DNA of 64,000 nt from Hevea brasiliensis (lineage: Eukaryota > Streptophyta > Magnoliopsida > Malpighiales > Euphorbiaceae): NCBI RefSeq assembly GCF_030052815.1, contig NC_079502.1:7933481-7997480 (forward strand), given 5' to 3'. Shown piece by piece: positions 11,358-23,045 of the stretch. Both the position numbers and the translations under genes were made by a program. Under the pieces are notes generated by a model. The model did no database searches and was not told the origin of the DNA. It saw only the letters and a program-made list of their open reading frames with translations. How positions within the stretch are numbered: the first letter of the stretch is position 1; each line of letters begins with the position of its first letter.

Positions 11358-12119
11358 GAAATTATTAATTGCAATAACAGGCTCTGTAATCCCTGTTTGG
11401 TCCAAAGCTAAGCTAGGAGGCTCTACTACGATGGACTACAACTAGACAACAGCAGAACACTTCCTGATCGAGCTCTCATCAGAGTTAAAACTCATATAAT
11501 CTCAGTCTCCAAAACGATTTCAGTAACATGAAGCTAGCTTATCAGATTTGTGGGATATATCCGAATGGATTCACACAGCCCTCTGTCAGTCCCTACCTAC
11601 AACTTGAGGCTGGGTCGGGAATTTGCAATTATAGTTGAAAACTAGTTTGGTGATTTGAGTCTTTGCCTGTGCTACCAACCACCAAGTTAATGAGTTTATT
11701 GTAAAGGGGGAGATAAAAACTTGTATCTGAATAAATTGCATGCACATTCCAAGAAATATAATTGTATTTGTGAATGCTAACTTCCAATTACTTTCTCCAA
11801 ATGATGAAAGTGTATTTGCTCTCTTTGAGCCGTATATATCATTCAAGAAAATTAATATCTTTTATTAAGAAATAAAATAGAAAGAGAAGGATGCAGGTCT
11901 ATCCATTCTATAACAGATGAACGTACCATCTCTGCTCATAAGGAAAGCAAATGAGAAAATTTAACATAATATACAGAAATTAGGAAGCATATGCTTTCTA
12001 ATATTAAAATTTAATTAGGATCAACCTCCAGAAGGATCAGAGACAAGCTATGAAATGTATCATCAAATTTCTATCTTGTGGAAATCATTCATATTACCAA
12101 AGCTAAAGTTGTATTATCT
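11358..12119 (+). other. J20-A 3' UTR and downstream spacer
   Basis: The first 280 bp are almost identical to the region after copy B. A related sequence is also retained after the exon relic at 23710, so this is probably transcribed 3' UTR. No separate gene is seen. Confidence 0.5.
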
Positions 12120-12394
12120 TAACTGGGGTTAAAGGATATGATCTTGGAGACTGATTGGCTGCGGAGGATTTGAATTCTTTCTCTTGTAATCATGCTATCT
12201 ATATGGGAATCTAATTCAGTAGCTCATAGCTTAGCAAGTATAGCTTTTTCTATAAAGGAGGAAGAACTACTTTGGGTTGAAGATTGTCCTCCCTCTGTAG
12301 TTCATTTAGTTCTGTCAGACCTTAGTGGTGTTTCTTAATCTATCATCAAAAGGTGCATTATATCCATTGAATAGCAATTAGGAGAAAAAAAAAA
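12120..12394 (+). pseudogene. 5'-truncated LINE tail with poly(A), unit A
   Basis: From about 12204 the plus strand reads as the end of an L1 RNase H domain (NSVAHSLASIAFSIKEEELL, then a VLSDL segment) and stops at 12335-12337. A poly(A) run follows at 12384-12394. This is the normal 3' end of a reverse-transcribed LINE. The copy in unit B has an extra base causing a frameshift. Confidence 0.7.
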
Positions 12395-13923
12395 GGTATA
12401 TCATCAATGAGTTTTGTTGTGTAGTATCTAAGTTTTCTTTTAATGTTATAAAATCTTGAATTCAAATTTTAAATAAAATTAAATTTAAAAAGAATTAGAT
12501 GTATGTATAATTAATGAATTATACAATCAAAGATAATTATTTCCCTTCATTAAGAACTATAATATGTAATGGTTTTTTACTAATAAGGAAGAGCGGATCC
12601 TGATTGGTGAATTAATCCAGATTGCCACTGCCCTTGAACACGCAAGGAACAGATGACACAAGGATTCCTTCTCCCCACAGTACTTGTATTCTGGAGCTAG
12701 GTGAGGAATTCTTCGATGAAGCAACTCATTGTACGGTAATCTCTCTTTTAAAAGTCATCACATAAAAGACCTTCAACTTACTTGGCAAGTAGATTCGTCA
12801 AAAGTTTCGCCAAGAAGCGTTATTATGGGATTGAAATGTCAGTCCTGGAACAACAACATGCCTTGAATTTTGAGAGGGATGAAGCTGACTTGCACGCCTA
12901 AATAAATTATTGACAACTGACAATGCAAGAAAAGGATAAAAGAGTTAATTGCCAAGTTGCTGCCACCTGTGATAATTGTCGTTGGATTTGGACAACCATT
13001 TAGTCTCTCTCTCTCTCTCTCTCATTTTCAGGAAAATTAAAAAATCTCTCTCCCTCTCTGACATTTATATGGCCGCAAGGTGCAAGACCAATTCCATCTC
13101 CACCGACTGCCTTACTTAATAAATTAATTTATTATTTTTATTTTTAAAATTTATTTTTTTTATTATCTTTAATTTAACTATTAATTAATAAATTAAAATA
13201 ATCTTACAAAAAATATTTTTTTATATTCATGTTTTCTCTCAACTTTATCTCCAATTTCATCCTTCAATGGAGGCCATAAGATATCCCTCATCTTTTGGAG
13301 GGGACAAAGTAAGTAATTGAGAAGAGAAGGCACTCTAATTAAGAAAAGTAAAATTAAATCCATTCAATCAAATCAGGTCGGATATCTTTTAAAGGGACGA
13401 TCATTCATCACTAGCAAAATCAAAACCACGAGGCAAGATTTCCTCATATTCTGGATGGATGATGGTTAGGCAGATGGGAAAATCAAATAATCCAAGCATC
13501 CACAATTTTTTTTTTTTTAATCCATGGGTTTTAACTTCTCTAGATGTTGATGATATGGACCAATTGACATTTGGGTTGAAAAGATGTTCACTGTGCCTTT
13601 GAAATACATGAGGAACTGTGAGTATGCAAGATTGAGCTAACATTGCAAAGCCCGAATCTATTTTTCATTGAAATTCGATGCTAAGACGCATGCTTTGCAA
13701 ATTTTTCTCCCTCCTTCTGTGTTCTGTTTTTGCAGTAATCGCAATTCGGTAGGTCAAGGGAAGAGTCGCTCTCATCGTCTCCACTCCATAGAAGTCTGGG
13801 ATCAAGCGGGTCAATTTCCTGACGGAACTTTTTTTTTTTTTTTAAATTTATTATTGTGCAATATAAATATATTTTTAAAAATAAATAATAAATTAAAAAT
13901 ATAAATATTAACATAATTTTAAT

Positions 13924-16557
13924 TGTCACGACCCAACCTATGGGCCGGACCGGCACTAGGACCTGGGCCAGCCTAAAGCCCCCGAGGCCCGTAGTAAGCC
14001 TAACTATTCACTAATCCAACTCTAAGGCCCATTTGGGCCCAATATCAAGAAATCAACTGGACAGAGTCCGGCCATAAAATGGACCTACCAACGGAAAGTT
14101 TTTGACTCACCCGACCTGTAAACACAATAAATACTTAATTGGGGAGCTCAGCTCACCCTCCACATACTCATCATCATAAAAATAAATGGGAGCTCAGCTC
14201 CCTCATCCAATCCATCAATCATGCATAGAATATTTTTACAGGTCCACATAACAATTATATTACAGATCCGAATCATTTAAATATTTCTAACACATGCAGA
14301 AATTCTAAGATTTAACAAGTTTATACAAACATTAATAATCGACCTGCGAGGAAGAAAGCAGGTTAATCTCAAAAATATTCTCCTGTGGCCTGAAAAAATA
14401 TTGAACAGGAGTGAGCGTTCGACTCAGAGAGTAAAATATCAATTTTAACCATAATTTCTATAACTATCTAAAACTAATGCACTCTGTAGAGTGAAATGCA
14501 ACATCAACAATATTTTCACATCATAACATCAAAAAGGTAATTTGGAGCACTCACACACCATGTAGTATCAGTCATAATATATGGGAGCTGATCCCCTATA
14601 CAGCTCTCTTAAATCTAACATGGTGCCAGCGAAGAACTCAAACCGGACTTTCGCTTAATAAACCAAATCGAGGGACCCAGCGAAGTACTCAAGCTGTGAC
14701 TACCCCTCGAAGGATCGGGTCCAAGCGAAGAACTCAAGCCGTGACTACCCGTCCTATCCATAGTCCACACCACATTACACGCACGCCAACGCACGCACAC
14801 TGCTCCAAATTACCACAACAACATCCATGGCACTTTAACAGTTATCAATGCAACATAAATCGTGCCTAGAGTTTAACTACATAAATATATGCATATAAGT
14901 GATGCATGGGCATACTTGAACATATAATAATAGTGAAATTACAATTAAAATTAATATTTTACTCACAGACTTGACAACGGTCACATTGTGGCGGTGGCGG
15001 AGGAAGAAGGTCATCGGCTCACGACAATTACATTACAATTTTTAATACAAATGACTCAATACAATCAAGAAAAGACCAAATCGTCTAAGTCGTGCAGAAA
15101 ATCCTGAGTCTCCCCTATACCTAGGACCTACCCAACCTGCAAAAGGGCTCAAAACACACTTCTATATTCACAATCCATATATCCACAACTCAATCACATC
15201 ACACAGCCCCTCCTGGGCCCATCAAATCAGTCATCCATCGCAATATGTAAAATTTCAATTTAGTCCTTATAATTGATCATTTTTGCAAAAACTACCCAAA
15301 CAAGCTCTAAAAAATCTAAAACTTTGCCCCGCGGTCCTTAGCAATATTACTAGGCTATTGCAAAAAGAATCATAATTTTCTGAGCTACCACGAATATTTT
15401 ATGGATTTTTAATCCTATTTAAGCACTAGAAAATTACGAAAAAGTAAGGTTCGGGTTTACCTTTGCCAATTCCGACTTCAGAGACGCGCTCGGGACATCT
15501 GACAATGGGGGGTAGCCAAAACCTTGGTCCAATTCGGAGACTTTTCCAAGAACGGTCCATGCAGCCGAGATTCATGCATCGGTCAATCACAAATTTCCTC
15601 AAATTGAGGATACCTACACGAAGCCCACAACACGGGGGTTATTACATAAATTTTTCAGAATTTTCTAAGCTCATTTAATGCTCGAAAAGATACTGCGAAG
15701 TTCCGTGGGACCCACCGAAAAACGGTGTCGGAAAAATTTGAAACTTATGTCGCCGCGAAGCTCTCGACGAGTGGAGCGCTCTGGTACTCTCGGTTTTCTC
15801 GTGGGATTCACGGTTTGCGAGAAATCTAGCCCGAAATGTCAGAATAGGCTAAAACTTCCCGGGCAAAAATTGGACAAACCGCTTGATGGATTTCGGTGTT
15901 CTTGGTGTCTATGGAAAGCTCTCGTCAAGTAGATGATTTTAGACATAAGACCCAGTCCAATTGGTGGCCGGATCGGCCGAATTTGGGCCGGGAAGTTGAA
16001 ACGTCGTGCGCGCGCTGCGCGTCCCTTCAGAGCTCGTTTTCCGGCGTTCCAGGCGGCGGTCGGCCGTGGGGGAGGACCGAGGTGAGGCGCCGGCGAAGTG
16101 GGAAGGCAGGGGAGGCGGCGGCACGGCAAAGGGAGGAGGGAGGAGAGAGAAAAGAGAGAGAGAAGGGAGAGAGGTCGACGCGCGCGGGAGGAAGAAGGAA
16201 GAAAAAGAAAAGGCCGGTCCGATTCGATCGGTCCGATCCGGTCCGGTTCGATTCAGCTGGTCCGATTCAGGATACAAAATTTTGAATTTTTACTCTGCCT
16301 CGGGACCGAAAACAAGGTCCAAAAATTCCGAAAAAATTTCAGAAAACTCAGAAAAATACGTAGATTCCAAATATATTTTTAGTTTTGCCACGTGGTCTTT
16401 AAATTAATTTTTAAAAATCACAAAGTTTATATTTTCGGAAAATCGAATCCGATTTTTAAAATCCGAAAAATCTCAAAAAAATTCCTAAAATTTAAATAAA
16501 ATCAAAATACCAAAAATGTTCATAAAATAATAAAATTTAAAATTTTGGGGTGTTACA
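13924..16557 (-). mobile_element. solo-LTR-like element (copy 2), inserted in unit B
   Basis: On the minus strand it starts TGTAACACCCC and ends GGGTCGTGACA, as in copy 1 at 2986-5569. A perfect TTAAT target duplication flanks it at 13919-13923 and 16558-16562. The unoccupied site is preserved once in unit A at 9831-9835, which proves insertion after the tandem duplication. It keeps the G-box (16387-16395), the purine/pyrimidine-biased GC-rich block (about 15970-16260) and the GCTTGAGT-type repeats. No coding region, primer-binding site or polypurine tract is visible. Confidence 0.93.
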
Positions 16558-17281
16558 TTAATAATATATTTATATTTTTTAAAAAAGTAAAATTTAAATA
16601 TATAAATACATAAAATTAAATTATTTTTAATAAAAAATAATAATATATTATTATGTGAAAATTTAAGATGGGAAGAAAATCTTTTCATTCTTGTCCGTAC
16701 AATATCAAAAAAATTAATTGAATTCAAGGCAAGTTAAATCTGCTTTGATAAACAATGTATTTTATTCTTCTCCGTTATGATTGACTGAAAATGGAAGGAA
16801 AACTTAATTGTTGATGATGAAATTTTAATTTATTTTTTAAAATATAAAAATCAAAATATTAATAATAATAAAATTTAAAAATTAAATAATAAAACAGACA
16901 AATATTTATTTCCCCTATAATTTCTCCACTCACCATTGCGCCAATCAGCAGTATCAAAATTAGATACAACCTACCCCACTCCATGTGTAAATTTTTTTTT
17001 TTAATTTAGTCTAATTTACATATTTATTAATTTTTTTATACTTTATAAGAATTTTCAATTTAATAAATCAGGTTTAATCTATTCACACTAAGGTCAATCT
17101 ACTAAGAGATAAAATAGTGACAATGAATATTTTTTCAAACACTTAATTTTATTTAAAAAAATAAAAATATTAAATCATTCACATTAAATATTTATTAATT
17201 ATTTATTAATTAATTTGTATACTAATATATATTAAAAAAATAATAATAAAGGTGGAAGAACCGATCAAGAAGTTGAAATTT

Positions 17282-17289
17282 TATATAAG
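17282..17289 (+). promoter_or_regulatory. TATA box of J20 copy B
   Basis: TATATAAG lies 89 bp before the ATG, as in copy A. The solo-LTR-like element ends about 725 bp further upstream. Confidence 0.7.
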
Positions 17290-17370
17290 AAAAGCAATGC
17301 TTTTTCTTCTCCCTTGCGTGTACAACATCCATCATATGCTTGAAAACAGGGGTTAAGCAAGAACTCAGAA

Positions 17371-18068
17371 ATGAATCACGGAATTATCTCAGCCGGAACC
17401 CAAGCTAGCTTACATATCTGCAAATCACCCAATATCTCAGCCACAAAGTCCATGTTTGATCCTTCTTCTCACCTAACCTTCACTACCCATTTCCCAGAAT
17501 CAAGCTTTTCTCTCAAAACTCATTCCAAATCTGTTAGAGCCAGTCCAATTAAGGCCGCTGTGGCTGATAGCGTCTATGTTAACCCAGAGACTGTGAGTTT
17601 CTACGATCTGTTGGGCATCTCAGAGAGTGTTCCGCTCTCAGAAATCAAGAAAGCTTATAAGCAACTGGCAAGGAAGTACCATCCTGATGTGTCACCGCAG
17701 GAACATACAGAGGAGTATACCAAGAGGTTTATTGAGGTTCAGGAGGCTTATGAGACCTTGTCCGACCCCAAAAGAAGAGCTCTGTATGACAGAGGCTTGC
17801 ATATGGCTCTCTTTGCCGGAAAACAATTCCACTACAACAAGGTATGTTTTGTTTCACCATTTTCCTTTTATTTCTTTAACATGATCAGAAATTGATGATG
17901 GGATTTCCGGATCTTATTCAGGTTAGGGAAGGGAGAGGTGACTGGAAAGAGCAATGGGAGTCTCAGCTCACAGAGTTAGAGAGAGAAAGGAACTGCAATG
18001 AGGAGCTGAGAGAGAACATGTCTTGGGGAGCTAGGATGCGCAGGCAAAGAAGTGAAAGATATAATTAA
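17371..18068 (+). CDS. J20: chloroplast DnaJ 20-type J-domain co-chaperone, copy B
   Basis: Exons 17371-17841 and 17922-18068 give a 205-residue protein. By direct comparison it differs from copy A by three coding substitutions, and only one changes a residue (Lys157 instead of Met157, the last codon of exon 1). The donor context here is AAG|GTATG, a better consensus than ATG|GTATG in copy A. The transit-like N-terminus, J domain with HPD at 104-106 and MSWGARMRRQ tail are intact, so it should be functional in plastids. Its 5' region contains a solo-LTR-like insertion that copy A lacks, so regulation may differ. Confidence 0.92.
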
Positions 18069-18829
18069 GAAATTATTAATTGCAATAACAGGCTCTGTAA
18101 CCCCTGTTTGGTCCAAAGCTAAGCTAGGAGGCTCTACTACGATGGACTGCAACTAGACAACAGCAGAACACTTCCTGATCGAGCTCTCATCAGAGTTAAA
18201 ACTCATATAATCTCAGTCTCCAAAACGATTTCAGTAACATGAAGCTAGCTTATCAGATTTGTGGGATATATCCGAATGGATTCACACAGCCCTCTGTCAG
18301 TCCCTACCTACAACTTGAGGCTGGGTCGGGAATTTGCAATTATATCAGATTTGAGTCTTTGCCTGTGCTACCAACCACCAAGTTAATGAGTTTATTGTAA
18401 AGGGGGAGATAAAAACTTGTATCTGAATAAATTGCATGCACATTCCAAGAAATATAATTGTATTTGTGAATGCAAACTTCCAATTACTTTCTCCAAATGA
18501 TGAAAGTGTAATTTGCTCTCTTTGAGCCGTATATATCATTCAAGAAAATTAATATCTTTTATTAAGAAATAAAATAGAAAGAGAAGGACACAGGTCTATC
18601 AATTCTATAATGGATGAACGTACCATCTCTGCTCACAAGGAAAGCAAATGAGAAAATTTAACATAATATACAGAAATTAGGAAGCATATGCTTTCTAATA
18701 TTAAAATTTAATTAGGATCAACCTCCAGAAGGATCAGAGACAAGCTATGAAATGTATCATCAAATTTCTATCTTGTGGAAATCATTCATATTACCAAAGC
18801 AAAGTTGTATTATCTCAACTGGGGTTTCA

Positions 18830-19094
18830 GGCTATCATCTTGGAGACTGATTGGTTGCGGAGGATTTGAATTCTCTCTTGTAATCATGCTATCTATATGG
18901 GAATCTAATTCAGTAGCTCATTAGCTTAGCAAGTATTGCTTTTTCTATAAAGGAGGAAGAACTACTTTGGGTTGAAGATTGTCCTCCCTCTGTAGTTCAT
19001 TTAGTTCTGTCAGACCTTAGTGGTGTTTCTTAATCTATCATCAAAAGGTGCATTAGATCCATTGAATAGCAATTAGGAGAAGAAAAAAAAAAAA
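18830..19094 (+). pseudogene. 5'-truncated LINE tail with poly(A), unit B
   Basis: Duplicate of the fragment at 12120-12394, with the RNase H end segment, a one-base insertion near 18922 that breaks the frame, and a poly(A) run at 19083-19094. Confidence 0.7.
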
Positions 19095-19184
19095 GGTATA
19101 TCATCAATGAGTTTTGTTGTGTAGTATCTAAGTTTTCTTTTAATGTTATAAAATCTTGAATTCAAATTTTAAATAAAATTAAAT

Positions 19185-20195
19185 TCACTCTGAACTATGG
19201 ACAAACAGAATTTGATTTTAACTAAAACATAGGTTGAATTGGTTTAATTTAGAATTTTGATTTAATTTTTTGGATAAATTTATTTGATTCAATTTTAAAT
19301 TTTAAGAAATTTATTCTATTTGGTTTAATTTGATTTCTTAAAAGTAACATCGATAAAATTAAAATATTTCATTTTTTTAATTAACTATTATTAATCTCAA
19401 ATATAGTTAAAAAAAAAGAAAAAAAACTTAAATTAGATAATAAATAAGTTCAAAATAATTTTTTTTAAAAACCTAAATTGATAAATTTAATTAAATTAAA
19501 TTAACACAATTCAATTTTATTTTATTTCTAATTAGTTCAGTTTGAGTTACTATAAGAGGTTAGGCATGCAAAATATCAAAAAAGCGGAGGTGGACTTGTC
19601 ATTCAACTGTTAAAGATTTTGTTGCTTAGGGCTCAAAAAGAACAGGAAACGTGTGTGCGTGCCCAATCACATATTCCTTCCTGCTTCTAAACGTGTCTGG
19701 CTGCTATAGGTTGGCAGGACTTGTGTCCAACTGTCTATTTCTAGAAGCGAGGTGCAAAAGCTTATGTCGTTTACGTTAGCTGACTGAGCTGAGCAGTGTG
19801 AGTTGGATAGATAAGATGAAATGAAATCAATTGCTTTTTGCAACTAAAAATTCAACTCATTATGAGCTTATCCCAAATGCAATGATTTCTGCCGAAATTT
19901 GAAATTTAGATTCATGCTTCATTTTGTTTCACATTGAATATTTTCCTATTCTTCAATATTTGAAATCTACAAACATTTTTAAAAATAAAAATATGTAATT
20001 TTACAATTAATTAAAATTTTAATCAATAGACTTTAATTTTATGATACCAAAATCACTTAATATTATGGCATTTTAAATTTAAGTTCTGAATGAAATAAAC
20101 TAATAAAATAGTTAAAATTTTAATAAATTTTACTTAAAAACTTATTAAATCCTTATATTTTTATTTCAACTAGTTATATTTATTAAACTTTTAGG
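19185..20195. other. AT-rich spacer
   Basis: No coding signal seen. 19200-19560 is a low-complexity TTTAATTT-rich region. 19570-19830 is less AT-biased but has no recognisable motif. Confidence 0.6.
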
Positions 20196-20199
20196 CTCC

Positions 20200-20605
20200 G
20201 TTTATTTTTATGGAAAATATTTTTCACGTCAATGCAGTCATTAAGGGTAGTAAGAAGATGGCGTTAGATTTCAAAAATGCTAAAGGTGCATGGATTTGGA
20301 ATCAAACAAAGTTGAAGCACATGGCTTTTAGCTTTTGTCAACAATTGCACACAGACGATGGTGTGGGTTGATGTTTCTGCTATCCCATTGAGTGCTTTAT
20401 GAGATCTTGGTAACTCTTATTCCTAAGGTATCAATATCGGAGGGGATTCATCAATTTAGGTCAATAAGTTTGTGTAATGTTAGCAATAAAATTATTTCTA
20501 AGGTGTAGGTGGCTCATATGAAAAAGGTGCTTCCTTTCTTGATATCACATACTCAAAGCAGCTTCATTCCTAGGAGGCAGTTGCACAATAATGTGGTAAG
20601 AGCTA
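20200..20605 (+). pseudogene. L1-type LINE reverse transcriptase fragment
   Basis: The plus strand at about 20400-20590 reads as the LINE RT segment TLIPKVS...FRSISLCNVSNKIISKV...SSFIPRRQLHNNVV with stops, matching the conserved L1 'FRPISLCNV' block. It continues, after unrelated inserted DNA, into the zinc-binding and RNase H parts at 21840-23045. Confidence 0.75.
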
Positions 20606-21740
20606 AGGTGTGTTTCGATTAGAGCTAAATCCTACTTTCTTTGGTGATTAATCCTAAAAAAAAAAAAAACCTTTTAAGATCTTTGATTAATTATGAAACT
20701 CTACAAAGGTCATTAGCCTATCTCTAGGTCAGATTTTCTAAGTTCAAAATCTCAATTTTCTAATATTAATCTTCACCTTTCAGTACTTCAGTTAATATCT
20801 GTAATCAATACTAAGTGAGTACCAACACATAGCATGCATTAAGATCACAAGAAATTGAATCAAAGAACAAAACTCAAATACGATAAATAAAACTCAATAT
20901 GCATCCATAGTGATAATTACGAGTGTTACTCTCCCAATTCTAGAATAAAGAAATTACTCACTCATGGTGAGTTTAACAAACATAATAGAAATAAAATAAA
21001 AGAAAATGAAATATCCACTTAAAGAAATAGAACAAAAGAACCGAAGAGAATCTGCAGCTTTGATCTTGTAGAACTTCAGCTGAGGGTTCCTCTTTGATGC
21101 TGATGCACTATTCTTCCAGACGGTTGTGTGAAAATAGTGAAGTTGATATTGTCTGGCTGGGCTCTCCCCCCCTTTTCTGCTTTCTGCTGCTGCTATTTAT
21201 ATACAATGTTTAAGGTTAGGTTTTTAGAGTTCTAGCAGCATTAGAAGTCTTTTTTTTTATCAAAAACTGGAACTAGAGCCAAATTAGGAGACTGGCTGTC
21301 GCGTGATACATGGCTCGTGTGTCACTACACTGCCCAGTGCTGTGTAACTTACTGAAGCTTGAATTATTGCATCTTATATCAGGACAGGACTTTACACGGA
21401 CCTCAGGTAGTTACACGGGCCTGATTACACAGCCCGTGTACTTTTGTACTTCGGGTAAATCTTCAATCCTGGCCCGGTAGAGACTTACACAGGTCTCCAT
21501 ATTTTACAAGGGGCATGGTGCACGGCCTGTGTACTTTGTTTCTTCCTTGGCTCTTTGGCTTTCTCCTGGCAGAAAGTTACACGGGCCTGAGGCTTTGATT
21601 ACACGACCCGTGTAAAGTGTATTAGCAACACTTTTCAATCCTTTGGCCTTTTCAAGCTCTCTACTTTGCTCCTATGCCTTGGAACCTCTTCAGAACACTT
21701 GGAAACAAACAAAAAACATAGAATTCAGATCTTGGCAATG
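20606..21740. other. unidentified insertion within the LINE
   Basis: This 1.1-kb segment separates LINE reverse transcriptase from its zinc-binding tail and is not LINE coding sequence. It carries the TTACACGGGCC / GGCCCGTGTAA repeats at 21385-21625, a motif type common in plant LTRs. I could not define termini or target duplications. Confidence 0.45.
21385..21625. repeat. degenerate repeats with inverted TACACGGGC motifs
   Basis: Three imperfect units of about 65-90 bp each pair a TTACACGGGCC-type motif with a nearby CCCGTGTA-type complement, so each unit can fold on itself. Confidence 0.6.
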
Positions 21741-21839
21741 GAATTTACAAAAGTTAATGAAATTAATGATTATAAATGAGATTACTTTTCTAAATGCTAT
21801 GAAATATTATACAAATGTACTTAAAAATATCTATATAAT

Positions 21840-23045
21840 ACAAGTGTATCATAATGAAATGGATCAACTTTTATGGAATGGTTCAACTTCACATATGTTT
21901 ATTATTAAATTGGCTTATTTATATGCTTCTGCTAGTGGTTCTGCTCCTGTTAAGCCTTTTTGGCTTATTATTTGGCAGATTAAAATCCCTCGACGACTTA
22001 GGGTCTTTTATGGACTTTGTTGCATGGCAAACTTATGTCTAATGTTGAAAGGTGTTAGAGAGGTTTCGCTAATCTATTGAGTTGCTTTCACTGTGGGGCT
22101 CACAGTGAAACTCTTTTGCATATATTTCGAGATTGTTGTGATGCACAGAATATTTAGAGGAAGGTTTAGGATCATGATTCCCTTCTCAGGTTGCAACGAA
22201 TGAGTATTAGAGATTAGTTTCTCAGTTGTGATGAGCTAGTGGGGTTCAATTTAGAAAAGCTTCCTCTCTTCAAATGCTATGTTTTACACTTTGGTGGTTG
22301 TGGAAGTGGAGGAATAATTTTGTGTTTAATGGTCACAGTTTGGATATTAACTAAACATTGGTTGTGTTACGTAGCCAGATTTGCAATAATGTTTCTGCTT
22401 GGGAGAATTGTGGTCGTCAAAGTTCCACCACTATTAAAATAATTATTCCTATAACTTGGTCTACTACAGCTAGTGGTTGGGTCGAGTTGAACACAGATGG
22501 TGCTTCTACAGGCAATTCGGTTGTTATGGGTGTAGTGGTACTTTGAGAGATCACTTGGGAAGATGGTTGAAGGGCTTTCTAGTTCAGCTTGGGTATTGCA
22601 ACTCGATGATCAGCTTGGGTATTGCAACTCGATGATTACTAAGCTATAAGCTGTGGTGCATGGTTTGTCTCTTGCATGGGAGCTTGGTTATAGAAAGGTG
22701 TGTGTTGAAATTGATTCTAAGGATTCCCTAGAATTGATAAGGGGTAGAGTCACTTCTAACATGCGGTATGTCAACTTGCTATCTCAATGTAAGGCTCTCT
22801 TGGCCTGGGAATATGAGATTTCTTCAACTCATTGTTTTCGTGAAGGGAATATGGTTGCAGATAAGTTAGCAAATTTGGCAGTAGAAGCTAATTGTGAGAA
22901 GCATATCCTAGATGATCCGCCTAGCTGTGTGTTGGAATTGTTGTAGAATGATGTGCAGAGCATTGCTTGGCCATACCTGATTAATCAACCTTGTTGATTT
23001 TGTCTTTCTTTAGGGTTTCCCCTTCCTTTGTATCCAAAAAATATT
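21840..23045 (+). pseudogene. L1-type LINE zinc-binding and RNase H region
   Basis: From 21860 the plus strand encodes DQLLWNGSTSHMFIIKLAY, then IWQIKIPRRLRVF and a C-x2-C-x-x-x-x-E-T-L-L-H-I-F-x-x-C zinc cluster (about 22085-22140), the zf-RVT tail of plant L1 elements. RNase H-like sequence follows at 22470-22946 with VELNTDGAS, VEIDSKDSLELI and CFREGNMVADKLANLA. Stops near 22075 and 22545, and a short tandem repeat near 22585-22640, break it. The 3' end lies near 23040. Confidence 0.82.

Larger units (their letters stand above)
8523..12485. repeat. segmental tandem duplication, unit A (about 4.0 kb)
   Basis: From TTTACTAATAAGG at 8523 to the AT-rich stretch ending at about 12485, the sequence reappears collinearly at 12576-19184. 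Unit A is 3,963 bp. Unit B is 6,609 bp, or 3,970 bp after removing the inserted LTR element and one target-site copy, so the two match almost exactly in length. The unit contains a truncated LINE fragment, a CT run, an unknown shared segment (9300-9760), one J20 gene and a LINE tail with poly(A). Confidence 0.95.
12576..19184. repeat. segmental tandem duplication, unit B, enlarged by an LTR insertion
   Basis: Collinear with 8523-12485. It begins at the shared TTTAC within a LINE fragment after about 90 bp of unmatched sequence (12486-12575). It ends at about 19184, where the match to unit A stops. It contains J20 copy B and the 2,634-bp element at 13924-16557. Confidence 0.95.

Noticed and set aside
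11586..11846. 86-codon minus-strand frame downstream of J20-A
   Set aside because: Shortened and altered by indels in the duplicated copy (18345-18539), and lies in the J20 3' region. No domain seen.
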